Shown piece after piece: positions 32,008-37,389 of a DNA stretch of 37,389 nucleotides. The position numbers and the translations under genes were made by a program. The DNA lies in IMG/VR virus record IMGVR_UViG_3300026519_000030, positions 1-37,389 of that record, one strand, 5' to 3'. The notes beneath the pieces were generated by a model, which was not told the DNA's origin, did no database searches, and saw only the letters and a list, made by a program, of their open reading frames with translations. The DNA is from a virus. Numbering within the stretch: position 1 is the first letter of the stretch; each line of letters opens with the position of its first letter.

Positions 32008-33500
32008 TGTTAACACTTGTACTGGGCGGACCGGGGTGCGGTAAAACCACAGCTTTGCTTGACATTATCGACGGGCTTTTCGAGAAAGGGGTCTCTTCTC
32101 ATCGCGTGGGTTATTTAACTTTCACACGGAAAGCAGCTCACGAGGGGAGAGAAAGATGTTCTGAAAAGTTCGGCATCCACCCCGACGACTTGCCCTACTT
32201 CAGTACATTGCACTCCTTTGCGTTCCAACAACTCGCCTTGTCTCCGGCGGAGATTATGTCGCAGAGTAATTATGTAGAATTCGGAAATCACATTGGCCTA
32301 GAACTAACCCGCGGTCCTTTGTCTGAAGAAGGCTTTCTCTTTACAGGAAGTAGATTACGCGGAGATACGTTCTTGGCATTAATCTCGTTTGCCAGGATAA
32401 CGCAACGTACTTTGCAGGAGGTTTGCGCTGACGCGAAAGTTGACTTCGCAGAAGCCGAGTGGATCAGGAAGTCGCTTGAACTGTTTAAACAGTCGCGAGG
32501 CGTTATGGACTTTACAGATTTACTTGACACGTACCTTGTGAAAGGCGACGTACCTTGTCTAGAAGCGCTTATTGTGGATGAAGCGCAAGACCTATCTGCG
32601 CTACAATGGAGGATTATCGAAAAACTCGCAGCTAATACGCCTATTCAGTATTTTGCGGGTGACGATGACCAGGCTATTTATGAGTGGGCGGGAGCAGACG
32701 TGGAGTACTTTCTTTCTTTAAAAGGTGTAAAACGCGTACTACCTGTGTCTTACAGGTTAAAACGTAACATTTTCAATATTTGCCAAAGCATCGTGGGCAA
32801 CATAGGTAAGCGTTTCGAGAAGCAGTGGGAGCCTCACGCGGAAGGAGGAAGTGTCGAGCGAGTAAACAGGATTGAACACGTGAAAATTGAACCAGGCACG
32901 TGGTTAATGTTAGCGCGGAATAAGTACTTGCTGAACGCGATAAAAGAGTATCTCTACTTCAAAGGTTTCCCGTTTGTTTACGATGGCGAGTCGTCAATAG
33001 ATAATGACAAAGTCAGAGCCATATTGTACTGGGAAAATTTGCGTAAAGGTAGATCAGTTACAGGCAAACAAGCCAAGCTGGTGTACGCCCATCTGCGTAA
33101 GAACCTAATTGACAGGAAAGAACCAGCTGTGGGTGATGAGGAACCCGTTACCATAACGCAGTTAACTGATGATAACGGTTTGAGAACAACAGAAACGTGG
33201 ATGAGCGCCTTGCGTATGCCTGAGCATGAAAGAGAGTACTACCGAGAAATAAAGCTGCGCGGCGAGTCGCTTATAGACGCGCCTAGAATAACCCTTTCTA
33301 CAATTCATGGGGTAAAAGGAGGGGAATCAGACCATGTCCTACTCGTAACTGATATGTCCCTTGCGGCTTACAAGCAACTTGTAACAGAACCTTCCTCGGA
33401 GTCCAGGGTTTTTTACGTCGCTGCATCTAGAGCGCGCGAAAGCCTGACTATACTGAACCCGTTAACCAGCAAGTTTTATCCGTTAGGAGAATCGCTATGA
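32007..33500 (+). CDS. UvrD/Rep-like superfamily 1A helicase (497 aa)
   Basis: DNA helicase probably acting with the primase. Motif I GGPGCGKTTALL (7-18), motif Ia GYLTFTRKAAHEG, a TLHSFAFQQL motif, motif II VDEAQDLS (about 191-198), motif III GDDDQAIYEWAGAD, motif IV VSYRL, motif V TIHGVKGGESDHVLLV and motif VI FYVAASRARESL are in order. It is shorter than cellular UvrD (about 700 aa), as in several phage helicases, with reduced accessory domains. Overlaps neighbours on both sides (TGATG upstream, ATGA downstream), forming one operon with primase. Confidence 0.92.
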   Translation: MLTLVLGGPGCGKTTALLDIIDGLFEKGVSSHRVGYLTFTRKAAHEGRERCSEKFGIHPDDLPYFSTLHSFAFQQLALSPAEIMSQSNYVEFGNHIGLELTRGPLSEEGFLFTGSRLRGDTFLALISFARITQRTLQEVCADAKVDFAEAEWIRKSLELFKQSRGVMDFTDLLDTYLVKGDVPCLEALIVDEAQDLSALQWRIIEKLAANTPIQYFAGDDDQAIYEWAGADVEYFLSLKGVKRVLPVSYRLKRNIFNICQSIVGNIGKRFEKQWEPHAEGGSVERVNRIEHVKIEPGTWLMLARNKYLLNAIKEYLYFKGFPFVYDGESSIDNDKVRAILYWENLRKGRSVTGKQAKLVYAHLRKNLIDRKEPAVGDEEPVTITQLTDDNGLRTTETWMSALRMPEHEREYYREIKLRGESLIDAPRITLSTIHGVKGGESDHVLLVTDMSLAAYKQLVTEPSSESRVFYVAASRARESLTILNPLTSKFYPLGESL

Positions 33501-33751
33501 CGCAATCCACTTTCATGTCGTTCGCGGAAGCAGCGGTGTCAAACTTATTCGGTATTGCTCTATCAGTACTGGTGCAAATGGTTGTCTTTTCAGTTTATGA
33601 TATTGAGGTATCCCTCATTGACAACTTAAGTATTGTGCTTATCTTTACAGTGGTAAGCATAATACGAACTTTTATCTTTCGCCGCTTGTTCAACTGGCTG
33701 GGAGAGAAACCTTTAAACTATATTAGGAGAAAACTTAAATGGAACATTTGA
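33497..33751 (+). CDS. Small membrane protein, DUF7220-like (84 aa)
   Basis: Two hydrophobic segments, about residues 16-33 (LFGIALSVLVQMVVFSVY) and 43-58 (NLSIVLIFTVVSIIRTF), then a basic C-terminus (RRLFNWLGEKPLNYIRRKLKW). The SFAEAAVSNLFGIALS start and SIIRTFIFRRLFNWL end match a small phage membrane family I know as DUF7220-like; the identification is from memory of the pattern. Overlaps the helicase stop (ATGA) and the next start. Function unknown. Confidence 0.7.
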   Translation: MTQSTFMSFAEAAVSNLFGIALSVLVQMVVFSVYDIEVSLIDNLSIVLIFTVVSIIRTFIFRRLFNWLGEKPLNYIRRKLKWNI

Positions 33752-34272
33752 TAACACGCGAAATTGGAATCGACGCTGGGCACAGGGTAACATACCACGG
33801 TTCGAAGTGCAGAAACCTGCACGGACATAGGTATACCATTCAAGCCACCTGTAAAGGCGCGTTATTTGAAGCGGGGGAACAGCAAGGCATGGTTTTAGAC
33901 TTTGGTTTCCTCAAGGATGAAATGATGAACGAAATTGATGAACCTTGTGACCACGGTACGATATTATGGGATAAAGATCCTCTTTTAAGTACATTTATAC
34001 CTAATCTTAAACCAGGGTCTAAAGGTCTGGCAATCTTGGAGCGACTCATTGCTAGCCAAGGGTACGTTGAGCTGCCGCATAACAACGTCCTGGTGCCCAT
34101 TTGCGGTAAAATGTATGTTGTACCCTTTGTACCTACAGCAGAGAACCTAGCACGTCACTGGTATGAGCGATTACAGCCGCGTGTAGAAGAACGCACCGGA
34201 GGCGCTGCGACATTGGATAATATAAAAGTATGGGAAACGCCTAATTGCTCGGCACAATTTCCGTTCAAATAA
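33739..34272 (+). CDS. queD: 6-carboxytetrahydropterin synthase, QueD-like (177 aa)
   Basis: Converts dihydroneopterin triphosphate to 6-carboxytetrahydropterin, the second step of 7-deazaguanine (preQ0) synthesis. Zinc ligands His15, His28 and His30 (DAGHR, LHGH), catalytic Cys24 in the same motif, Asp71-His72 in CDHGTIL, and Glu166 in WETPNCSAQF are present, with PTAENLARHW before them. It is longer than a typical 120-residue QueD because of an insert around residues 80-130. Starts 13 bp inside the membrane protein gene. FolE, QueE, QueC and a transglycosylase are not in the window, so the host or unseen phage DNA would have to supply them. Confidence 0.88.
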   Translation: MEHLITREIGIDAGHRVTYHGSKCRNLHGHRYTIQATCKGALFEAGEQQGMVLDFGFLKDEMMNEIDEPCDHGTILWDKDPLLSTFIPNLKPGSKGLAILERLIASQGYVELPHNNVLVPICGKMYVVPFVPTAENLARHWYERLQPRVEERTGGAATLDNIKVWETPNCSAQFPFK

Positions 34273-34316
34273 TGTATTTTTAAATAAATAACAAAACCGT
34301 GAAGGAGATAAAAAAA

Positions 34317-34541
34317 ATGGTTAATATAATACAAGAAGCAAATAAAATTTTAGAAGAAGAAGAGAGTAAGAGATTGCTTGAAAAGTATGTCAAAATTAAG
34401 CGCAAGCTTATTTCTTTGCAGGGGGAGTTACACAAGAAAGAAGAGGCTCTAAGAGATTTTAATGAACTTGCTGATGATGCCGTTAAGGATTCAAACGTTG
34501 AGGCTTTGGACGAACTTTTGAGTGGACTTAATATGTTCTGA
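34317..34541 (+). CDS. Small coiled-coil protein (74 aa)
   Basis: Predicted mostly helical and charged (NKILEEEESKRLLEKYVKIKRKLISLQGELHKKEEALRDF), a probable coiled coil. I chose the ATG at 34317 because AAGGAG lies 9 bases upstream; the GTG at 34299 has no site. It marks a drop in GC content after queD. It ends NMF-TGA, and the frame is open again directly after this TGA. Confidence 0.75.
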   Translation: MVNIIQEANKILEEEESKRLLEKYVKIKRKLISLQGELHKKEEALRDFNELADDAVKDSNVEALDELLSGLNMF

Positions 34542-34718
34542 AAGCCCCGACAGCCTATTTGCGATTATTGCGAGGGAATTCTAGAGTCCGACGACCAAAT
34601 TTGTTCTATTGATTGCGAAACCTGTGGTGATTCTTTGGATTATATTTATTGTCAAGAAGAGCCTTTAGACAATAATTTAACAATGGTTTGTGGTAAGAAC
34701 CAATGGTGCTGTCCATAA
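34542..34718 (+). CDS. Cys-rich mini-protein frame directly behind a TGA (58 codons)
   Basis: In the same frame as the coiled-coil gene, immediately after its TGA, 58 sense codons run to TAA. The translation has nine Cys, including PICDYC, CSIDCETC and QWCCP, a zinc-binding-like spacing that rarely arises by chance. There is no ATG, GTG or TTG near its start (only ATT codons; the first TTG is 31 codons in). It could be made by TGA readthrough as a C-terminal extension of the upstream protein, by initiation at ATT, or may be a former fusion split by mutation. Confidence 0.5.
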   Translation, partial: KPRQPICDYCEGILESDDQICSIDCETCGDSLDYIYCQEEPLDNNLTMVCGKNQWCCP

Positions 34719-34727
34719 AAAGCAATG

Positions 34728-34741
34728 AGGGCGAAAGCCCT
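34728..34741 (+). other. GAAA-tetraloop hairpin
   Basis: AGGGC-GAAA-GCCCT, a 5-bp stem with a stable GNRA loop in the short gap before the GHKL-like gene. It is followed by TCAACTTATTT, not a clear T run. Could be a weak terminator or an RNA processing/stability element. Confidence 0.5.
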
Positions 34742-34769
34742 TCAACTTATTTAAAACGAGAAAATAATA

Positions 34770-35765
34770 ATGAAAACTACAACATTTAAAAATAAAGGCG
34801 ATTTTGCTATTGAGTGCATATCCGTATTCGGCGCTAGTGCTAAAAGCTCACAAAGTTCTATAGGTAAATTTGGGACTGGCTTGAAATACGCAATAGCAAT
34901 TCTATTAAGAGAAGGTATTGAAATATCACTTTGGATAAAGGGGAGTGAATACAAATTCGGTACAGCAGATTTGAATATGCGCGGCAAGAATTTCGCTCAA
35001 GTCACCATGAACGGAAATACGCTACCTTTTACTACAGAATTAGGTTCTCATTGGGAGTTATGGCAGGCATATCGCGAGCTGGAAAGTAATTGCCGTGATG
35101 AAAATGGTCATACCGAGGTCTGGAACGATATTTCTTACGCAACTGATGGTGATGTTTGTTTTGTGGTACATAGTGATGAATTCGCCGAATTTGTTGATGA
35201 CACAAGCGTGTTTTTAGACGCGCAGCCAGATATTGAAAATAATAATATTTCAGTAACGTTTGAGCCATCAAATATTATCTATAATAACGGAATTAAGGTT
35301 TATGAGAATGAGGTTGCGTATGCAAACACATATAATTTAACGGGTTCTTGTGTTGAGCTAACGGAAGATAGAACATTAAAAGATGTCGGCACAATATCAG
35401 CTAATATAATTACCTTACTAAGATTGAATACTGATTATAGCCTCTTTAAAACCATTGCAACAAAAACAGATACCGCAAAAGCGGAAGACAGTATTCCTTT
35501 TTGGTATTCATGCCCTACTGGCGGTTTCTTGAATAATATAGAACGAGCTTTGGAAGAGGGTTTAACTTTAAATTCGTCACTAATGACCGAATACGAGCGG
35601 GTAATGCAGGGGTTCACTGTCGACGCAAGCAATGAGTTAGTTATTAGGGTGTTTCACAAAAATGAGTGTGAGCTGGATGATGTTTATCTAAAAGAAATAA
35701 TCCAAAATAATTTAGAAGAATTAGACATTATAACAATAGAAGTGGAGAAAAGTAATGGAACATGA
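34770..35765 (+). CDS. GHKL/HSP90-like ATPase-fold protein (331 aa)
   Basis: The N-terminal segment [41 protein letters not shown] (about 18-58) looks like a GHKL ATP-lid motif ([12 protein letters not shown]), as in phage proteins I remember with this start. The usual upstream Asn of the N-box is not obvious. Downstream is beta-rich ([31 protein letters not shown]), then an acidic helical tail. Function is unknown; such proteins occur as moron genes. Weak ribosome-binding site (ACGAG). It overlaps the DfrB-like gene by 11 bp, so the two may be expressed together. Confidence 0.6.
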   Translation: MKTTTFKNKGDFAIECISVFGASAKSSQSSIGKFGTGLKYAIAILLREGIEISLWIKGSEYKFGTADLNMRGKNFAQVTMNGNTLPFTTELGSHWELWQAYRELESNCRDENGHTEVWNDISYATDGDVCFVVHSDEFAEFVDDTSVFLDAQPDIENNNISVTFEPSNIIYNNGIKVYENEVAYANTYNLTGSCVELTEDRTLKDVGTISANIITLLRLNTDYSLFKTIATKTDTAKAEDSIPFWYSCPTGGFLNNIERALEEGLTLNSSLMTEYERVMQGFTVDASNELVIRVFHKNECELDDVYLKEIIQNNLEELDIITIEVEKSNGT

Positions 35766-36099
35766 AAACGCAATTACCGATGCTATTAAAATCCTTAGGA
35801 GAATTCGTCAATATGGATATTCGATGGATCATGACCTTGCTAAGGTAGAATCCGCGGAGATGAAGCTAAGTAAGATACTTAAGGCTAGAGAAATATTGAA
35901 AAACGATCCAATCTTTAGCCGCGGAGACAAGGTTCGTAAAAAAGGAAATAAGGGTCAATGGCACGGTGTTATATGTGGAGAATATAGCACAGCCATAACG
36001 CCAGAAGGTTATGCTGTAGAAAGTGTTTATGAAAAAGGAAGCGTGCAAATTTATCCTGTAAATGCGCTGGAGAAATGGGAGAAAATAAATGAAAAATGA
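35755..36099 (+). CDS. Type II (R67/DfrB-like) dihydrofolate reductase homologue (114 aa)
   Basis: Residues 54-107 align by eye with plasmid R67 dihydrofolate reductase over the SH3-like barrel: [10 protein letters not shown] for [20 protein letters not shown] for [10 protein letters not shown], and [12 protein letters not shown] for [13 protein letters not shown]67 active-site positions Lys32, Gln67, Ile68 and Tyr69 correspond to Lys62, Gln98, Ile99 and Tyr100. One residue is inserted before Trp69 and R67 Trp45 is Glu76. The family works as a tetramer with one pore and gives trimethoprim resistance. Unlike R67 it has a 53-residue helical N-terminal extension. Activity is unproven; it could instead be an SH3-like adaptor. 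Confidence 0.85.
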   Translation: MEHENAITDAIKILRRIRQYGYSMDHDLAKVESAEMKLSKILKAREILKNDPIFSRGDKVRKKGNKGQWHGVICGEYSTAITPEGYAVESVYEKGSVQIYPVNALEKWEKINEK

Positions 36100-36256
36100 A
36101 GGAAAATCTCATTCCATGGCAATGTGGATTAAAGATAGCTTGAAAAAAGGTAATACTGTTTATTTTGCTTCCGCTGATCCTAATAAATCAAGTGTTGTTG
36201 TTGATGTTGTTGATGTTTATTTAAAGAAAGGAAAAGAAAATGACCAAAACATATGA
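36089..36256 (+). CDS. Small hypothetical protein (55 aa)
   Basis: ATG at 36089 overlaps the end of the DfrB-like gene, with GGAG nearby. The product, [20 protein letters not shown] to GKENDQNI, has a run of Val/Asp strands ([12 protein letters not shown]). It overlaps the next ATG (36240) by 17 bp. No family recognised. The overlap at both ends and the ribosome-binding site support translation. Confidence 0.6.
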   Translation: MKNEGKSHSMAMWIKDSLKKGNTVYFASADPNKSSVVVDVVDVYLKKGKENDQNI

Positions 36257-36548
36257 CAATTTTATCAAAGCATTAAAAGAACTGACTGATGAGGATATCG
36301 TTATGCTATCCGACTTTTCCAGTTTTTCAGATGAAGGAATGTTCAGTCGTGATGTATATGATGCTGTTGAAGATAGAGTTGATCTAGCTAACGTTCCTAG
36401 AAAAGATTTAGATGAAAATTTTTGTCTTAAAAATCAAGAGTACTATTGCGGCTTTAGCTTTAGAACTGTTCTTCTTGATTTGTATTACACTTATGAAGAA
36501 TATCCAGAATTTAAAGAGTATAAAATTTCAGAAAGGGAAAATAAATAG
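36240..36548 (+). CDS. Hypothetical acidic protein (102 aa)
   Basis: Starts after AAAGGAAAAG. Acidic and mostly helical; motifs such as LTDEDIVMLSDFSSFSDEGMFSRDVYDAVEDRVD and YYCGFSFRTVLLDLYYTYEEYPEF are distinct but not known to me. No membrane segment. It is in the AT-rich accessory run at the right end, packed with its neighbours. Its stop TAG lies inside the ATAG where the next frame begins. Confidence 0.7.
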   Translation: MTKTYDNFIKALKELTDEDIVMLSDFSSFSDEGMFSRDVYDAVEDRVDLANVPRKDLDENFCLKNQEYYCGFSFRTVLLDLYYTYEEYPEFKEYKISERENK

Positions 36549-36562
36549 ATTATCATGAAGAA

Positions 36563-36718
36563 TTGAACGAGTTAGAGAAAGAGGCGCACAAAGCTTTTGA
36601 AGAAGTTGCTAGCCAAAAACCCAGCTTTATAAACATAACGTTCCTTAAGTTTACAGCATGGATAGTCAGACAATGCATAGCAAGTAAACGAGAATTACGC
36701 GAAGATGACATACGCTAA
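36563..36718 (+). CDS. Small hypothetical protein, start uncertain (51 aa from TTG)
   Basis: The frame is open from ATA at 36545 to TAA at 36716-36718. GAAAGGG lies about 8 bases before the ATA but 25 bases before the only standard start, TTG at 36563, so the natural start was probably at 36545 as ATG and is now ATA, an extremely weak start. The product would begin DYHEELNELEKEAHKAFEE and end KRELREDDIR. It overlaps the 116-bp direct repeat at 36690. It may be expressed from TTG, or be inactive. Confidence 0.45.
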   Translation: MNELEKEAHKAFEEVASQKPSFINITFLKFTAWIVRQCIASKRELREDDIR

Positions 36719-36805
36719 GGAGATTATTATGGATTATTATGAGTTAACAGATGACACTAAAACGTTGCCTAATGGCACGAAAGTCTACAGAATAAGAGCT
36801 ACACT
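36690..36805 (+). repeat. 116-bp direct repeat, left copy
   Basis: Identical to 37274-37389, offset 584 bp. It covers the last codons of the small gene before it, the ribosome-binding site and the first 25 codons of the beta-helix gene. The right copy runs to the last base of the window. Confidence 0.95.
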
Positions 36806-37292
36806 GGATTTTGCCGATATTAAAAAAGGCGAGTTAGGGGGATGGGTAGAGCATAAAGGTAATTTGCTGTACCCCGCTTGGGTTTCTGATGAAGCTAAGG
36901 TTTTTGGCAGGGCTAGGGTTTCTGGAGAAGCTAGGGTTTCTGATGAAGCCTGTGTTTCCGGAGAAGCTAGGGTTTCTGATGAAGCCTGTGTTTTTGACAA
37001 AGCGAGGGTTTCTGATAAAGCTAGGGTTTCTGATAAAGCTTGTGTTCTCGGAGAAGCTAGGGTTCTTGGCAGGGCTAGGGTTTTTGGCAGGGCTATAATT
37101 TCTGGCAAAGCTAGGGTTTCTGATAAAGCTTGGGTTTCTGATAAAGCTTGTGTTTTCGGAGAAGCTAGGGTTCTTGGCAGGGCTAGGGTTTCTGATGAGG
37201 CTAGGGTTTCTGGCAAAGCTAGGGTTTCTGATGAAGCCTGTGTTTTTGGCAGGGCTATAATTTCTGGTTGGATGAGAATTACGCGAAGATGA
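36729..37292 (+). CDS. Hexapeptide-repeat left-handed beta-helix protein (187 aa)
   Basis: Start ATG at 36729 chosen because AAGGAG lies 8 bases upstream; an in-frame ATG at 36705 lacks one. The N-terminal domain (about 1-48), YYELTDDTKTLPNGTKVYRI, is a known starter of such phage proteins. Then 22 hexapeptide units, V-x-x-x-A-x, fit the left-handed beta-helix consensus of about 7 coils. The sequence runs into the second 116-bp repeat at its C-terminus (WMRITRR), so the true C-terminus is uncertain. Function unknown; related proteins occur in many phages. Confidence 0.8.
   Translation: MDYYELTDDTKTLPNGTKVYRIRATLDFADIKKGELGGWVEHKGNLLYPAWVSDEAKVFGRARVSGEARVSDEACVSGEARVSDEACVFDKARVSDKARVSDKACVLGEARVLGRARVFGRAIISGKARVSDKAWVSDKACVFGEARVLGRARVSDEARVSGKARVSDEACVFGRAIISGWMRITRR
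36876..37271 (+). repeat. 22 tandem 18-bp units in the beta-helix gene
   Basis: Exactly 22 in-frame 18-bp units, drawn from a small set of variants such as GCTAGGGTTTCTGATAAA, GCTAGGGTTTTTGGCAGG and GCCTGTGTTTCCGGAGAA. The mosaic order suggests unit shuffling or slippage. Because the period is a multiple of 3, other frames and the opposite strand are open too. Confidence 0.95.
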
Positions 37293-37389
37293 CATACGCT
37301 AAGGAGATTATTATGGATTATTATGAGTTAACAGATGACACTAAAACGTTGCCTAATGGCACGAAAGTCTACAGAATAAGAGCTACACT
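37274..37389 (+). repeat. 116-bp direct repeat, right copy at window end
   Basis: Identical to 36690-36805. It starts 3 bases after the last 18-bp unit of the beta-helix gene. Contains a second ribosome-binding site and start (37313) of the same gene. Confidence 0.95.
37313..37389 (+). CDS. Second copy of the beta-helix gene start, cut by the window end
   Basis: The first 25 codons (MDYYELTDDTKTLPNGTKVYR...) match 36729-36803. The gene continues outside the window if the duplication is real. It could be a true tandem paralog, or an assembly artefact at a repeat. Confidence 0.5.
   Translation, partial: MDYYELTDDTKTLPNGTKVYRIRAT

Noticed and set aside
36785-37295. Long minus-strand open frames over the beta-helix gene
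   Set aside because: The 18-bp period is a multiple of three, so a stop-free frame is repeated across the array on both strands; there is no ribosome-binding site, and the plus-strand product fits a known fold.
36690-37389. Terminal direct repeat of a linear phage genome
   Set aside because: The second copy is at the window end but the first is 584 bp inside the same end, not at the opposite end; tandem duplication or assembly break fits better.

Overview
The window reads as a tailed-phage genome or a large part of one: a siphovirus, probably of a Gram-negative (proteobacterial) host. Evidence is a head-to-tail late operon, a tape-measure protein with a lambda-type tail-chaperone frameshift and no contractile sheath gene, a tail tip built from families shared with alphaproteobacterial gene transfer agents, and a two-component spanin, which only makes sense with an outer membrane. 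The alphaproteobacterial hint rests on tail-family resemblance only. No integrase, small terminase, DNA polymerase, tRNA or CRISPR array was seen. Both edges lie in repeats (a 46-bp tandem array on the left, a 116-bp exact duplicate on the right), so this may be a contig that stopped at repeats.

Layout. 1-1630: very AT-rich accessory block of four small unknown genes, each behind a nearly identical 55-79-bp promoter/operator/RBS leader. 1630-1968: compositional junction with a start-less coding-like frame and a promoter whose predicted start coincides with the terminase ATG. 1969-9256: packaging and head genes: a large terminase carrying two inteins (one class-3-like at the Walker A lysine, one mini-intein beside Walker B), DUF4055-type portal, MuF-type minor head protein, scaffold and P22-like coat, closed by a strong hairpin. 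9323-13012: connector, neck and tail tube. 13045-25330: tail chaperones G/GT, tape measure, GTA-like distal tail, hub, NlpC/P60 peptidase, a large tip protein and three receptor-side proteins. 25327-26567: lysis cassette (M15 peptidase, holin-like, Rz/Rz1-like spanins).

26564-27215: a minus-strand HTH regulator facing a palindrome-rich control region. 27216-33500: early/replication genes (SNF2 helicase, coiled-coil protein, SSB-like protein with a DSEIPF tip, TOTE-type archaeo-eukaryotic primase, UvrD-like helicase). 33497-37389: AT-rich accessory tail: membrane protein, QueD-like enzyme, Cys-rich frame behind a TGA, GHKL-like protein, a type II (R67/DfrB-like) dihydrofolate reductase homologue, small unknown genes and a hexapeptide-repeat beta-helix protein.

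The points most worth attention are the double-intein terminase with two splicing chemistries at the two halves of one ATPase site, the repeated-leader cassette array, the DfrB-like protein near a QueD gene, and the palindromic intergenic region.
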